A stretch of DNA of 64,000 nucleotides, taken from Massilia sp. YIM B02443. Lineage in GTDB: Bacteria > Pseudomonadota > Gammaproteobacteria > Burkholderiales > Burkholderiaceae_D. The DNA lies in assembly GCF_030411955.1 (NCBI RefSeq), contig NZ_JASNRA010000009.1:1-64000 (forward strand). The letters are read 5' to 3'. Positions 46,301 to 56,626 of the stretch are shown one piece after another. How positions within the stretch are numbered: position 1 is the stretch's first letter; each line of letters begins with the position of its first letter. The notes under the pieces were generated by a model. The model was not told the DNA's origin. It saw only the letters and a list, made by a program, of their open reading frames with translations, and made no database searches. The translations under genes and the position numbers were made by a program.

Positions 46301-46734
46301 CGGAATGGCGAGCCGCGTTCCCAGCGCGCCGCGCGCCCGGCGTCGTCCACGTCGAATGCGACCGGCGCCACGGTGCGGTAGCCGCGCTTGCGGATGGTCT
46401 CGATGAAGACCGGGGCGGTGGCCTGGTCGCCCAGCAGCCGGCGCAGCTGGGCGATGTTCTTGTGCACCGGGCTGTCGCCATGGATGGTGCTGCCCCAGCA
46501 TGCTTCCAGCAGCTGCTCGCTGCTCACGATCGCGCCATCGGCGCGGCACAAGGCCACCAGCACGTCCATCGTGCGCGGCTCCATCTGGCGCAGCTCGTCG
46601 CCCTGGCGGAGAGCGTTGGCGGCCGGGTCGACCAGCCACGCGCCAAAGCGGAAGCGCGCCGGTTTCCTGTCGATGGGGACAGGCGGACGGGCAATGGCAA
46701 GCGCAGGGCGACGGGTCGGAGTGTCGAGAGCCAT
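43387..46734 (-). CDS. Winged-helix/STAND NTPase/TPR membrane-bound regulator
   Basis: One-component sensor of 1,115 residues. Domains: OmpR/CadC-type winged helix (about 24-120; FRFGAWLVDPAANALRQG, MDVLVALCRADGAIVSSEQLL, VHKNIAQLRRLLGD, IRKRGYRTVAPV), an nSTAND1-like NTPase (Walker A LLGPSGAGKTSLVQAG near 193-208; Walker B FAVFIDRFEALF), a membrane segment (FRLSALGLIIALAILDTALAF, about residue 645), and a C-terminal run of TPR-like helices (about 700-1080). STAND proteins act as switches that oligomerise on a signal. It diverges from tssB and shares its control region, so it probably senses a trigger and controls T6SS transcription; that is inference. ATG at 46734 is the chosen start. Confidence 0.9.
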   Translation of the reverse strand: MALDTPTRRPALAIARPPVPIDRKPARFRFGAWLVDPAANALRQGDELRQMEPRTMDVLVALCRADGAIVSSEQLLEACWGSTIHGDSPVHKNIAQLRRLLGDQATAPVFIETIRKRGYRTVAPVAFDVDDAGRAARWERGSPFRGLLPFDETYAAVFYGRDEATQRLVGAAQAQIASGLALLLLLGPSGAGKTSLVQAGLLPALARPQAGAATLLASVSFDVADQGGQPLFVALAGALLDLQADDSWVFDSDNAVALGHRLAHAPDEVVAQLRQALAGRAPGLRFAVFIDRFEALFNGNRITEAERTAFLATLERLARSSSCLIVLACRNDFYPSIARTPLLMECKAHGGHVDLAPPGFSDIAQMIRKPAAAAQLRFGVDPATGASLDDVLCESAAARPDVLPLLQYCLHELYRLRTHEGELSFDVFHELGGLEGTIGRRAEQVVLGLDEAQRAALPHIMSLVTVLSVDDEQVTSQRAPWSALRSEAARQAVTALVDARLFVTDLAGGAPVFGIAHEAILRRWPRMRDWIAAHRAALRARARLAQGALRWDAEGRASDLLIPRGKPLDEARELGASGLWSLTGAEQELIRLSVRKARRFEVFRLSALGLIIALAILDTALAFSAYRAQRSAEARRAEVEGLVDFMLGDFADKLRPLGKLDLLDSVSGKALEYLRGSQGDTLSALSPASLTLRARALQVIGEVSRSRGDATQAIDALDKANAILVRQHAAAPGDAGVLNNLGINAYWIGQLHKDRNDLAAAERAWRQYAQFADRLHALEPDKPAWWIEQSYARNNLGSLAQARGQPAAAAAEFAASIALKQRALAHTPDDKMLIAELADSHSWLASARKSLGQLEAAGQLHRQALDLVGRLRTRYPDEPMWVHRQVRALQHRAALALALGRDNAALLDFEAARALFASVAQAEQDNREWQVELANIELELLKVKARLQPPAALLREFERVHAALAAAHRFDPKNARWATSAAVARGRIAPALLASGDVARAQREIGAALDQLRRLQAANPASLAVRLALVEAQLAAAAAHRAGMQPALAQQACRQALDVLRPAMDTMDFEVLDPWARTTLCLPQSADAGIPWRRLQQIGYRDSVYRQLTAVKPSP

Positions 46735-46846
46735 AGTAGCCAAATAGCAATAATTAATGGTAGCACTCCTGGATCGACTGGCAACCATTTCTTTTTACAA
46801 GTGGTCGTTCAACGGGCTCCGCTGTTGCGTGGTGTTGTTATCCGTG

Positions 46847-46886
46847 GCTGTTACTTGTGTTACGTGCGAACGGCTTCTTACCATCG
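46847..46886 (+). promoter_or_regulatory. Repeated T6SS upstream element, copy 1 (before tssB)
   Basis: GCTGTTACTTGTGTTACGT at 46847-46865, then 13 bases, then TACCATCG at 46879-46886. The same 19-mer, spacing and 8-mer occur before tssE. TTGTGT and TACCAT separated by 18 bases could act as -35 and -10, with the GTTAC repeats as an activator site. The tssB start is 97 bases downstream. Confidence 0.7.
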
Positions 46887-46982
46887 ACGCCGAACTACCC
46901 GCTTTACGGGAGTCGACGGCGCCAACCCCGCAGGGACATGCATGCGCGGCCGTCCATCGTGGTCCAACTCAATGAGGGTGTC

Positions 46983-47510
46983 ATGGCAGACAGCTTGCAA
47001 AAATGGGTGGGGCGGAACCGTCCGCCGCGCGTCCAGATCACTTACGACGTCGAGATCGGCAACGCCATCGAGAAGAAGGAATTGCCGCTGGTGGTCGGCC
47101 TGCTGGCCGACCTGTCCGGCCAGCCCCTGGCGCCGCCGCCGAAGCTCAAGGAGCGCCGCCTGGTCGACATCGACCGCGACAACTTCAACGAGGTCATGGC
47201 CAAGATCGCGCCGCGCCTGGACATCTCGGTGCCGGACACCTACCAGGGCGAAGGCAACCTGAAGATCGAACTGAACTTCAAGGAGTTCCAGGACTTTCAT
47301 CCCGACGCCATCGTCCGCCAGGTGCCGCGCCTGGCCAGGCTGCTCGAGGTGCGCCAGCAGCTGCGCGACCTGCTCGGCAAGCTCGACGGCAATGACGAGC
47401 TCGACGCGCTGCTGGACCGGATCGTGCAGAACTCTGACGAGCTGAAGTCGCTGCAGCCGGATGCCCCGAAAGACGCCGCCGCCGACAGCACCGAACCGGC
47501 CGCATCCTGA
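46983..47510 (+). CDS. tssB: T6SS sheath protein TssB (VipA)
   Basis: Small subunit of the contractile sheath, 175 residues. SLQKWVGRNRPPRVQITYDVEI and the KELPLVVGLLADLSG stretch are TssB hallmarks, followed by RRLVDIDRDNFNEVM and a helical LEVRQQLRDLLGKLDG region. It pairs with TssC, whose gene starts 45 bases downstream. ATG at 46983 is chosen for fit with the family start; the frame is open upstream. Confidence 0.97.
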   Translation: MADSLQKWVGRNRPPRVQITYDVEIGNAIEKKELPLVVGLLADLSGQPLAPPPKLKERRLVDIDRDNFNEVMAKIAPRLDISVPDTYQGEGNLKIELNFKEFQDFHPDAIVRQVPRLARLLEVRQQLRDLLGKLDGNDELDALLDRIVQNSDELKSLQPDAPKDAAADSTEPAAS

Positions 47511-47555
47511 TGGCGCGCCGCGCCGTCGTCTCTTATTTCGACTGAAAGGGTCACC

Positions 47556-49043
47556 ATGGCCAGCACTGAAGTGGCACAGGGCGCTGCAAGCACCACCACC
47601 AACGAGGAACTCAGCCTGTTGGATCGCATCGTCCAGGAAGGAAAGATGGCCGTCGAGCCATCGCAGAAAGCTTACGCACGCACGCTGCTGGGGCAGTTCG
47701 CCACCCAGGTGCTGGACGAAGGCATGAAGAAGGCGCCGGACAAGGGCGTGGTCGACATGATCAACCTGCGCGTGGCGCAGATCGACAAGATCCTGAGCGA
47801 CCAGGTGAATGCGATCATGCACGACGAACGCTTCCAGGCGCTGGAGTCGTCCTGGCGCGGGCTGCACGACATGGTCATGGGCACCGAGACCGGGCCGCGG
47901 CTCAAACTGCGGCTGCTGAACGTGTCGAAGAAGGAGCTGCTGAAGGATCTGGAAGGCGCGGTCGATCACGACATGAGCGTGCTGTTCAAGAAGGTGTATG
48001 AGGAAGAATATGGCACCTTCGGCGGCGACCCGTACTCGCTCCTGATCGGCGACTATTATTTTGGACGCGATCCGCAGGACATGGCGCTGCTGGTGCGCAT
48101 GTCGAAGGTGGCCGCCGCCGCCCACGCGCCCTTCATCGCCGCTGCCGCCCCATCGCTGTTCGACATGACCTCGTTCACCGAACTCGGCGTGCCGCGCGAC
48201 ATGTCGAAGATCTTCGACAGCGCCGAGCTGGTGTCGTGGCGCGGCTTTCGCGAATCCGAGGATTCGCGCTACGTCTCGCTGGTGCTGCCGCGCTATGCCG
48301 CGCGCATGCCGTACGGCGCCAGGACCAACCCGGTCGAGTCGTTCAGCTTCGAGGAAGCCGTCGATGGCACCAACCATGGCAAGTACCTGTGGGCGAATTC
48401 GGCTTACCAGCTCGGCCTGCGCATCACCGACGCCTTTGCCAAGTACAGCTGGACCACGGCGATCCGCGGCGTCGAGGGCGGCGGCAAGATCAGCAGCATG
48501 ACCACGCACGCGTTCAAGACCAGTGACGGCGACATCGCGCTCAAGGGCCCGACCGAGGTCAGCATCACCGACCGGCGCGAAAAAGAGCTGAACGACCTTG
48601 GCTTTATTGCCGTGGTCAACGCCAAGGGTACCGATTCGGCCACCTTCTTCGGCGGCCAGTCGGTCAACAAGCCGAAAGTGTACAACCTGGACGCAGCCAA
48701 CGCCAACGCAGCGCTGTCCTCGCGCCTGCCGTACGTGCTGGCGGCATCGCGGTTTGCGCACTACATCAAGGTGATCATGCGTGACAAGGTCGGCAGTTTC
48801 CAGACCCGGCAGAGCGTCGAGAACTACCTGAACAACTGGCTGAGCGGCTACGTGCTGCTGAGCGCGAACGCCACGCAGGGTGAGAAGGCGCGCTTTCCGC
48901 TGGCGGAAGGGCGGGTCGACGTGACCGAGATCGCCGGCAAGCCGGGCGCGTATTCGGCGACGGTGTTTCTCAAGCCGCACTTCCAGATGGAGGAGCTGAC
49001 TACGTCGATCCGGCTGGTAGCGGAGTTGCCGGCGGCCGCTTGA
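47556..49043 (+). CDS. tssC: T6SS sheath protein TssC (VipB)
   Basis: Large sheath subunit, 495 residues, normal length. It has ESSWRGLHDMVMGTETG, the conserved VSKKELLKDLE block, FGGDPYSLLIGDYYFG, the WRGFRESEDSRYVSLVLPR stretch and a C-terminal HFQMEELTTSIRLVAELPA strand that interlocks with neighbouring subunits. TssC and TssB copolymerise into the sheath that contracts to push the Hcp tube. Confidence 0.97.
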   Translation: MASTEVAQGAASTTTNEELSLLDRIVQEGKMAVEPSQKAYARTLLGQFATQVLDEGMKKAPDKGVVDMINLRVAQIDKILSDQVNAIMHDERFQALESSWRGLHDMVMGTETGPRLKLRLLNVSKKELLKDLEGAVDHDMSVLFKKVYEEEYGTFGGDPYSLLIGDYYFGRDPQDMALLVRMSKVAAAAHAPFIAAAAPSLFDMTSFTELGVPRDMSKIFDSAELVSWRGFRESEDSRYVSLVLPRYAARMPYGARTNPVESFSFEEAVDGTNHGKYLWANSAYQLGLRITDAFAKYSWTTAIRGVEGGGKISSMTTHAFKTSDGDIALKGPTEVSITDRREKELNDLGFIAVVNAKGTDSATFFGGQSVNKPKVYNLDAANANAALSSRLPYVLAASRFAHYIKVIMRDKVGSFQTRQSVENYLNNWLSGYVLLSANATQGEKARFPLAEGRVDVTEIAGKPGAYSATVFLKPHFQMEELTTSIRLVAELPAAA

Positions 49044-49050
49044 TCAGTTG

Positions 49051-49073
49051 CCGGGCCGGGCGCCCGGTATTTT
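49051..49073 (+). terminator. Weak stem-loop between tssC and hcp
   Basis: CCGGGC, five-base loop, GCCCGG, then TATTTT. The 6-bp GC stem with a short T-rich tail could cause partial termination, so that tssBC and hcp are expressed at different levels, or stabilise the tssBC message 3' end. The tail is not a full T run. Confidence 0.45.
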
Positions 49074-49135
49074 CCAAGATGGCGGTGGCATGCGCCTGCT
49101 GCTAATGCCACTGCATCCGCTTATCGGAGATTCAC

Positions 49136-49621
49136 ATGTCTGACGTTCTCATTCTCGACCTGGGCGATTCGATCAAAGGTAATTGCACTATTACCGATTA
49201 CGCCAACAAGATCATTGTCAATTCGTTTTCGCACAACGCCTATCTGCCGATGAGTAACGACGCCGGTAATACGGAACGCACCCTCGGGCGTCCCGTCCTT
49301 TCTGAAATGTCGTTCTCCAAATCGTCGGATCTGTCGACGACCGAACTGTTCAAGGCCTGCACCCAGGGTACCAAGATCGGGCCGGCCAAACTGCATATTG
49401 GCCGGGTTGAAAACGGTGTTTATATGAATTTCATGACCTATGAAATGACCAACGCCATGGTTTCGCAGATGAGCTGCAGCGGTGGCGGTGGCATTCCGAA
49501 TGATTCGTTCTCAATCAACTTTACCAAGATCAAGGCTGATTTTACTCAGCAACAAACGGATTCGACGGCCAAGGGGACCGGCACCTGGAACTGGAATCTG
49601 GAGACAATGAAGGCGGATTGA
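49136..49621 (+). CDS. hcp: T6SS tube protein Hcp (TssD)
   Basis: Secreted ring-forming protein of 161 residues, normal for the Hcp1-type family. The start DVLILDLGDSIKGNCTITDYAN, the GRPVLSEMSFSKSSDLSTTELF segment and a C-terminal TWNWNLETMKAD strand are diagnostic. ATG at 49136 follows GGAGATTCAC. It is much less GC-rich than flanking genes (28 of 60 bases at 49201-49260 are G or C against 43 of 60 at 53461-53520). It stacks into the inner tube and carries small effectors. Confidence 0.97.
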   Translation: MSDVLILDLGDSIKGNCTITDYANKIIVNSFSHNAYLPMSNDAGNTERTLGRPVLSEMSFSKSSDLSTTELFKACTQGTKIGPAKLHIGRVENGVYMNFMTYEMTNAMVSQMSCSGGGGIPNDSFSINFTKIKADFTQQQTDSTAKGTGTWNWNLETMKAD

Positions 49622-49765
49622 GTAACTTGAACGAACACGTGATCAGCGAAAACTGCAGTGACAATGCATGCGCCGCATTTGCAGGTGTCGGCTTTGCCAT
49701 CCGTTGGTGACGTGTTGATCCGGCGGAGCAGCACATCGCTTTGACAAGATGATCCGGAGGAGGCA

Positions 49766-50293
49766 ATGGGAATTTGCAAGACATGTGGAGAAAAAATAGC
49801 TGACAGCTTCAGTTATTGCGGCAAACACAACCCGAATGCAAAGAAAAATGCCAAGGCTACTCAGAAGGCCATTGAGCAGGCCGCCAGGAACGCACAAATA
49901 GAAGCTGCGCTCCGGGCTGCGGAGAAGGAAAGGTTGAAGAAGATAGCCGCCGATCTGGCGGCCAAGGAACGCGCCGAGGCGGTGATAAGACAAAAGCAAG
50001 CGCTTATCCCAGCGCAGGCTGCAGCGGCGAAGATGGCCATTCGTGGCCTGGTGCAGCAGGTGGAGACACTGCGAGCGGCAAATCCAGGGCGTCAGAATAT
50101 CAACGCAGGCCAGAATGCGGATCTGCAGACGATTACGGGCGGAACCAATAATCCGCACGCGATTACCGCGCAATCGCCTGTCACAAAGGATGAAATCATC
50201 AACTACCTGTACGAGAGCGGATTTCTGGAAAATTCTGATTCCGGATTATTCAAGCACAGGACCCCGGACCAGATCTTCATTCATGTTACTTGA
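49766..50293 (+). CDS. Unrecognised protein with zinc-ribbon start and coiled coil, between hcp and tssF
   Basis: Not recognised. 175 residues: MGICKTCGEK and YCGKHNP form a possible Cys/His zinc knuckle (Cys4, Cys7, Cys18, His21), then a highly charged coiled coil (about 24-90, Lys/Glu/Ala-rich) and a C-terminal region with NPGRQNINAGQNADLQTITGG and an acidic, aromatic end (EIINYLYESGFLENS). A strong ribosome site GGAGGAGG precedes ATG 49766. It is AT-richer than the T6SS genes around it (27 of 60 bases at 49801-49860 are G or C). Sitting directly after hcp, it could be an Hcp-borne cargo, an accessory adaptor or a regulator. There is no toxin motif. Confidence 0.7.
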   Translation: MGICKTCGEKIADSFSYCGKHNPNAKKNAKATQKAIEQAARNAQIEAALRAAEKERLKKIAADLAAKERAEAVIRQKQALIPAQAAAAKMAIRGLVQQVETLRAANPGRQNINAGQNADLQTITGGTNNPHAITAQSPVTKDEIINYLYESGFLENSDSGLFKHRTPDQIFIHVT

Positions 50294-50511
50294 TAACGAA
50301 GCACTTATCGACAGACGTAGCACGATAGTGGCCGCTCCCGAAAAATCCGCGCAGCGCGGGCATTGTCGTCTGGAACGCCATACGGTAAAGGCAGAGTCAC
50401 GAAACCGGACAAGTTCCGAAATCAAGAAACAATTGGAGCTTCATTCTGGTCAACTTGACCAATCGTTCTCAATGTAATGCATGCATTTCCAGTTGCCACT
50501 GCGAGAAAAGT

Positions 50512-52290
50512 ATGTCCGCTTCTGACCGCGAACTCGACTACTTTCGTCGCGAACTGAGCTACCTGCGCACCGCGTCTGCCGACTTCGCCAGGCGCCATCC
50601 AAAGGTGGCCGGCAACCTGGCGTTAAGCGACGCGCATTCGGCCGACCCCCATGTCCAGCACCTGATTGAGTCGGTCGCCTTCCTCACTGCTGGTATCCAT
50701 CGCGAAATCGACGGTTTAGCATCTGCCACCGCGTCGAGTATCCTGGATCATCTCTGCCCAAATTTGGCCCAGCCAGTGCCAGCAATGACGATCATGCAGA
50801 TGACGCTCGATGCAGACGAAGGCAAGGTCACGGCCGGCAGCCGCGTTGTGTGTGACACGCTGCTTTCTACAATTGGCGCGTCCGGTGCGCGGTGTTGCTT
50901 CCGTACCGGCTGGGACACCACCGTGTGGCCCCTGCATGTAAGCGCTGTGGCACTGCAGGAAGCGCGCGTGCTTCGTATCGAGTGCCGGGCCAACGACAGC
51001 GCCGACGTGGCCGACCTGGAACTGGACACGCTGCGCCTGCATCTTGGCGGCGAATTGCTGACAGCCATGCCCTTGCACGAGTTGCTGCTCACCAGCCTGG
51101 ACTGCATCGAGATCGCCGGCAGCACCGGCGTACAGCGTCTGCCGGCGAGTTGCCTGAGACCGGTCGGTTTCGACGAGCACGATGCGATCTTGTCTGCTCC
51201 GGCCCATGCCCATCCGGCCTATGTCCTGCTGCAGGAATATTTCACCTTCCCGCGCAAGTTCCAGTTTTTTGATCTGCATGGACTGCGCGGCAAGCTGGGT
51301 AATGGCGTGACGTTCAGCATCCGCCTGGTCTTCAACCACAATGCTGCCGTGCTGGCACTGCTGCGCCCCGAACACATCCGCCTGAACTGCGTCCCGGCCA
51401 TCAACCTGTTCCCCGTCACCAGCGAGCCGATCACTTGGGACGGGCGCCAACACGAATACCTGCTGTTCCCGGATCGCAAGCGCGACGCCACGACCGAAGT
51501 GCATTCAGTGGTCTCGGTCACCGTGTCCGACCCGCGCACCGACCGCAGCGAGACGATCCCGAGCGTATTCGCCGATACCGGCGCCGCCGGCGACACGGAC
51601 GGCGTGCGCGGCAACGCGCCGCTGTGCTGGACCATGCGCCGCACTGCCAGCCTGCGTCGCGGCATCAGCGGCACCGATGTCTACCTCGGCTTCGTCGACC
51701 GCCGCGACCCCGCCACCGTCCAGACGGACACGATGGTCTACGCCAAGCTGCTGTGCACCAACCGCGAACTTGCCAGTCAAATCAGGCCGGGCACCCGTTT
51801 CTACGGCGAGGGGATGGCCGCGTCCACGGTGGTGCGCGCGTTGTACCAGCCCAGCCCCCAGCGCGCCCCGCCGCTCGACAGCGCGGCATTGTGGGCATTG
51901 GTGTCCCTGCTGCGCCTGAATCATCGTTCGCTGGTCGACGGCGGTGCGGCCTCGTTGCGCGAGATGCTCGGCCTGTTCGCCAGCGGCAGCGCGCACGACA
52001 CGGTGCAGATCGCCGGCATCAAGCGTCTCACCGCCAAACCGGGCACCGCGCGCATGGGAGGCCATGAAACCGCGGGCGCCTGGCGCGGCCATTGCCGCGG
52101 CACCGACATCGTCATCGAATTCGATCCGGCCGCCTTCGCCGGTTCGTCGGCGCTGCTGCTGGCCAGTGTGCTGGCGCACTTCTTCGCGCTGTACACCACC
52201 GCCAATTCCTATGTGCGCCTGACGGTGGAGCGCGACGGCGAAACCTGGATGGAATGGCCTCCGATGGCGGGACGCCAGGCCCTGGTCTGA
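50512..52290 (+). CDS. tssF: T6SS baseplate protein TssF
   Basis: Baseplate wedge component of 592 residues. RELDYFRRELSYLRTASADFARRHPKVAGNL at the start, DPHVQHLIESVAFLTAGIHREIDG and the PNLAQPVPAMTIMQM block are characteristic, and EYFTFPRKFQFFDLHGL occurs in the centre as in other TssF proteins. ATG at 50512 fits the family start. It lies apart from tssE and tssG, which follow behind a new upstream element, an unusual arrangement. Confidence 0.95.
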   Translation: MSASDRELDYFRRELSYLRTASADFARRHPKVAGNLALSDAHSADPHVQHLIESVAFLTAGIHREIDGLASATASSILDHLCPNLAQPVPAMTIMQMTLDADEGKVTAGSRVVCDTLLSTIGASGARCCFRTGWDTTVWPLHVSAVALQEARVLRIECRANDSADVADLELDTLRLHLGGELLTAMPLHELLLTSLDCIEIAGSTGVQRLPASCLRPVGFDEHDAILSAPAHAHPAYVLLQEYFTFPRKFQFFDLHGLRGKLGNGVTFSIRLVFNHNAAVLALLRPEHIRLNCVPAINLFPVTSEPITWDGRQHEYLLFPDRKRDATTEVHSVVSVTVSDPRTDRSETIPSVFADTGAAGDTDGVRGNAPLCWTMRRTASLRRGISGTDVYLGFVDRRDPATVQTDTMVYAKLLCTNRELASQIRPGTRFYGEGMAASTVVRALYQPSPQRAPPLDSAALWALVSLLRLNHRSLVDGGAASLREMLGLFASGSAHDTVQIAGIKRLTAKPGTARMGGHETAGAWRGHCRGTDIVIEFDPAAFAGSSALLLASVLAHFFALYTTANSYVRLTVERDGETWMEWPPMAGRQALV

Positions 52291-52330
52291 AGCGGGAACC
52301 GTCCTCACCGATACACCGCGGCGCGCTGTC

Positions 52331-52370
52331 GCTGTTACTTGTGTTACGTAGCAGCCGTTCCCTACCATCG
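52331..52370 (+). promoter_or_regulatory. Repeated T6SS upstream element, copy 2 (before tssE)
   Basis: GCTGTTACTTGTGTTACGT at 52331-52349, 13 bases, TACCATCG at 52363-52370: the same 19-mer, spacing and 8-mer as 46847-46886. It sits 41 bases past tssF and 79 bases before the tssE ATG, and suggests that the second half of the cluster has its own, co-regulated promoter. Confidence 0.7.
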
Positions 52371-52448
52371 GTTCAAGCAACAGATCCGCCAAAGCGCCTC
52401 GATACCGCGTCGCGGCCTGTCCCTCGATCCGACGATTGGCGAACGCTC

Positions 52449-52913
52449 ATGCATTCAGTGTCTCATGTAGCCGTGCTCCCCCTGTTCGACCGTATCGGCG
52501 CCGCGCCGGATGCGCAGACCGGCGTGCGCCTGACGCCGACCGAGGCGCTCAAGCTGTCGCTGCGGCTGGACCTGGTGCGCCTGTTCAACGCCCGCAACGG
52601 CTTGACGATCGCGCAGTTCCTCGGCGGCGGGCCGACCGCGCTCGATTACGGCCTGCCGGACACGCTGGCGCTGTCGCCCCAATCGGCCACCGACCTGCAA
52701 TGCTGGGAGCGCGTCATCACGCGCGCGATCCTGCTGTACGAGCCGCGCCTGCGCCAGGTACAGGTCAAGGTAACGCCGGATGCCGCGCGGCCGGCGACGG
52801 CGCGGGTGGTCATTTCCGCGACCGCTGCCGGCGCCGACGAGGCAGGGCTCTTCCATTTCGATTTCGACGCCACGCTCGACGACCTGATGCCGCACGTCGA
52901 CGCCGGCGCCTGA
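52449..52913 (+). CDS. tssE: T6SS baseplate protein TssE (gp25-like)
   Basis: Baseplate component of 154 residues with the gp25-like fold. RLTPTEALKLSLRLDLVRLFNARNG and DYGLPDTLAL match the TssE start and its signature DYGLPD. The C-terminal part (RAILLYEPRLRQVQVKV) is the lysozyme-like beta/alpha core without catalytic function. Slightly divergent in the region after NGLTI (QFLGGGP inserted). It is separated from tssG by 15 bases. Confidence 0.92.
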   Translation: MHSVSHVAVLPLFDRIGAAPDAQTGVRLTPTEALKLSLRLDLVRLFNARNGLTIAQFLGGGPTALDYGLPDTLALSPQSATDLQCWERVITRAILLYEPRLRQVQVKVTPDAARPATARVVISATAAGADEAGLFHFDFDATLDDLMPHVDAGA

Positions 52914-52928
52914 GGATACGACCTTCGC

Positions 52929-53947
52929 ATGCCCGATCTCCTCTCCGAGCTGCGCCGCGCGCCGCACACCTTCAACCTGTTCCAGGCCATCAGCGTGCTC
53001 GAACGGGCGGCGCCCGAGCGTGCGCCGGTCGGCGCCGGCGTCGGCAGCGATGAAGCCGTGCGCCTGGCCGCCCATGTCGACCTGGCGTTCGCGCCGAGCG
53101 ACATCGCCAGCCTGCGCCCCAGCACCCAGCCCGGCCCGGCGTGGACGCTGCGCACTGCCGCCCTGACGCTGGCCGGCGCCCACGGTCCGCTGGCGACCCC
53201 ATTCACCGAACTGCTGCTGGAACAGCGCAGCGCGCGCAATCCGGCCGGTCTCGACTTCCTCGACATGTTCAACGGACGCCTGCTCGGCCTCTGGCACCGC
53301 GCGCGCGCCATGCGCCATGTGGCGCTGCAACCCGGCGTTACGTCGCCGGCGCCGCTGCTGCGCACCATCGACACCTTGTCCGGCCTGGGTATCGGCCTCG
53401 GTGCGCAGGGGCCGGCCGGAGAGCAGGGCTGGCTGCGCCACGCGGCCCTGCAAAACGCGGCGCCGCGTTCGATGGCGACCCTGCTGGCATTGCTGCGCGA
53501 CCGGCTCGGCGTGCGCTTCAACGGCGAGCAGTTCGTCGGCGGCTGGCAGGCGCTGGCGCCGCGCGAACGGGCCCGTCTCGGTCGCGCGCGTAGCGGCATG
53601 AGCCTGGGTGCGCGTGTCTGGGACCAGGGCGCAGGCATGGCGCTGTCAACACCTCCGCTGACGCTGCGCCAGTTCGCCGAACTGCAGCCGGGAGCGCAAA
53701 AATTCCGCCTGCTGGCCTGGCTGGTGGCGCAGCATCTGCAAGCCGATTTCCGCGTGACGCTCACGCTCACCCTGGCCGAGGCGCCCGCCACCCGCCTGCC
53801 GCGGCGCAGCGCAGCGGACGCGCCAATGCTCCGGCCACGGCTCGGCCGCAGCGCCTGGCTCTCGGGCCGCGCGCGCGACCCGAAGCGCTACCGCGCCGCG
53901 CGCTTCCTGCTGCCGGTCTGCACGGTCAACCTCGCCAAGCGCCGTTG

Positions 53948-53948
<1 letters not shown>
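52929..53948 (+). CDS. tssG: T6SS baseplate protein TssG
   Basis: Baseplate protein of 339 residues that forms the wedge with TssE and TssF. The first 30 residues (LLSELRRAPHTFNLFQAISVLERAAPE) are typical of TssG, and the GPLATPFTELLLEQRSARNPAGLDFLDMFNGRL block is diagnostic. The C-terminus is Arg/Ala-rich. Its stop overlaps the clpV start (TGATG). Confidence 0.95.
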
Positions 53949-56622
<2,674 letters not shown>

Positions 56623-56626
<4 letters not shown>

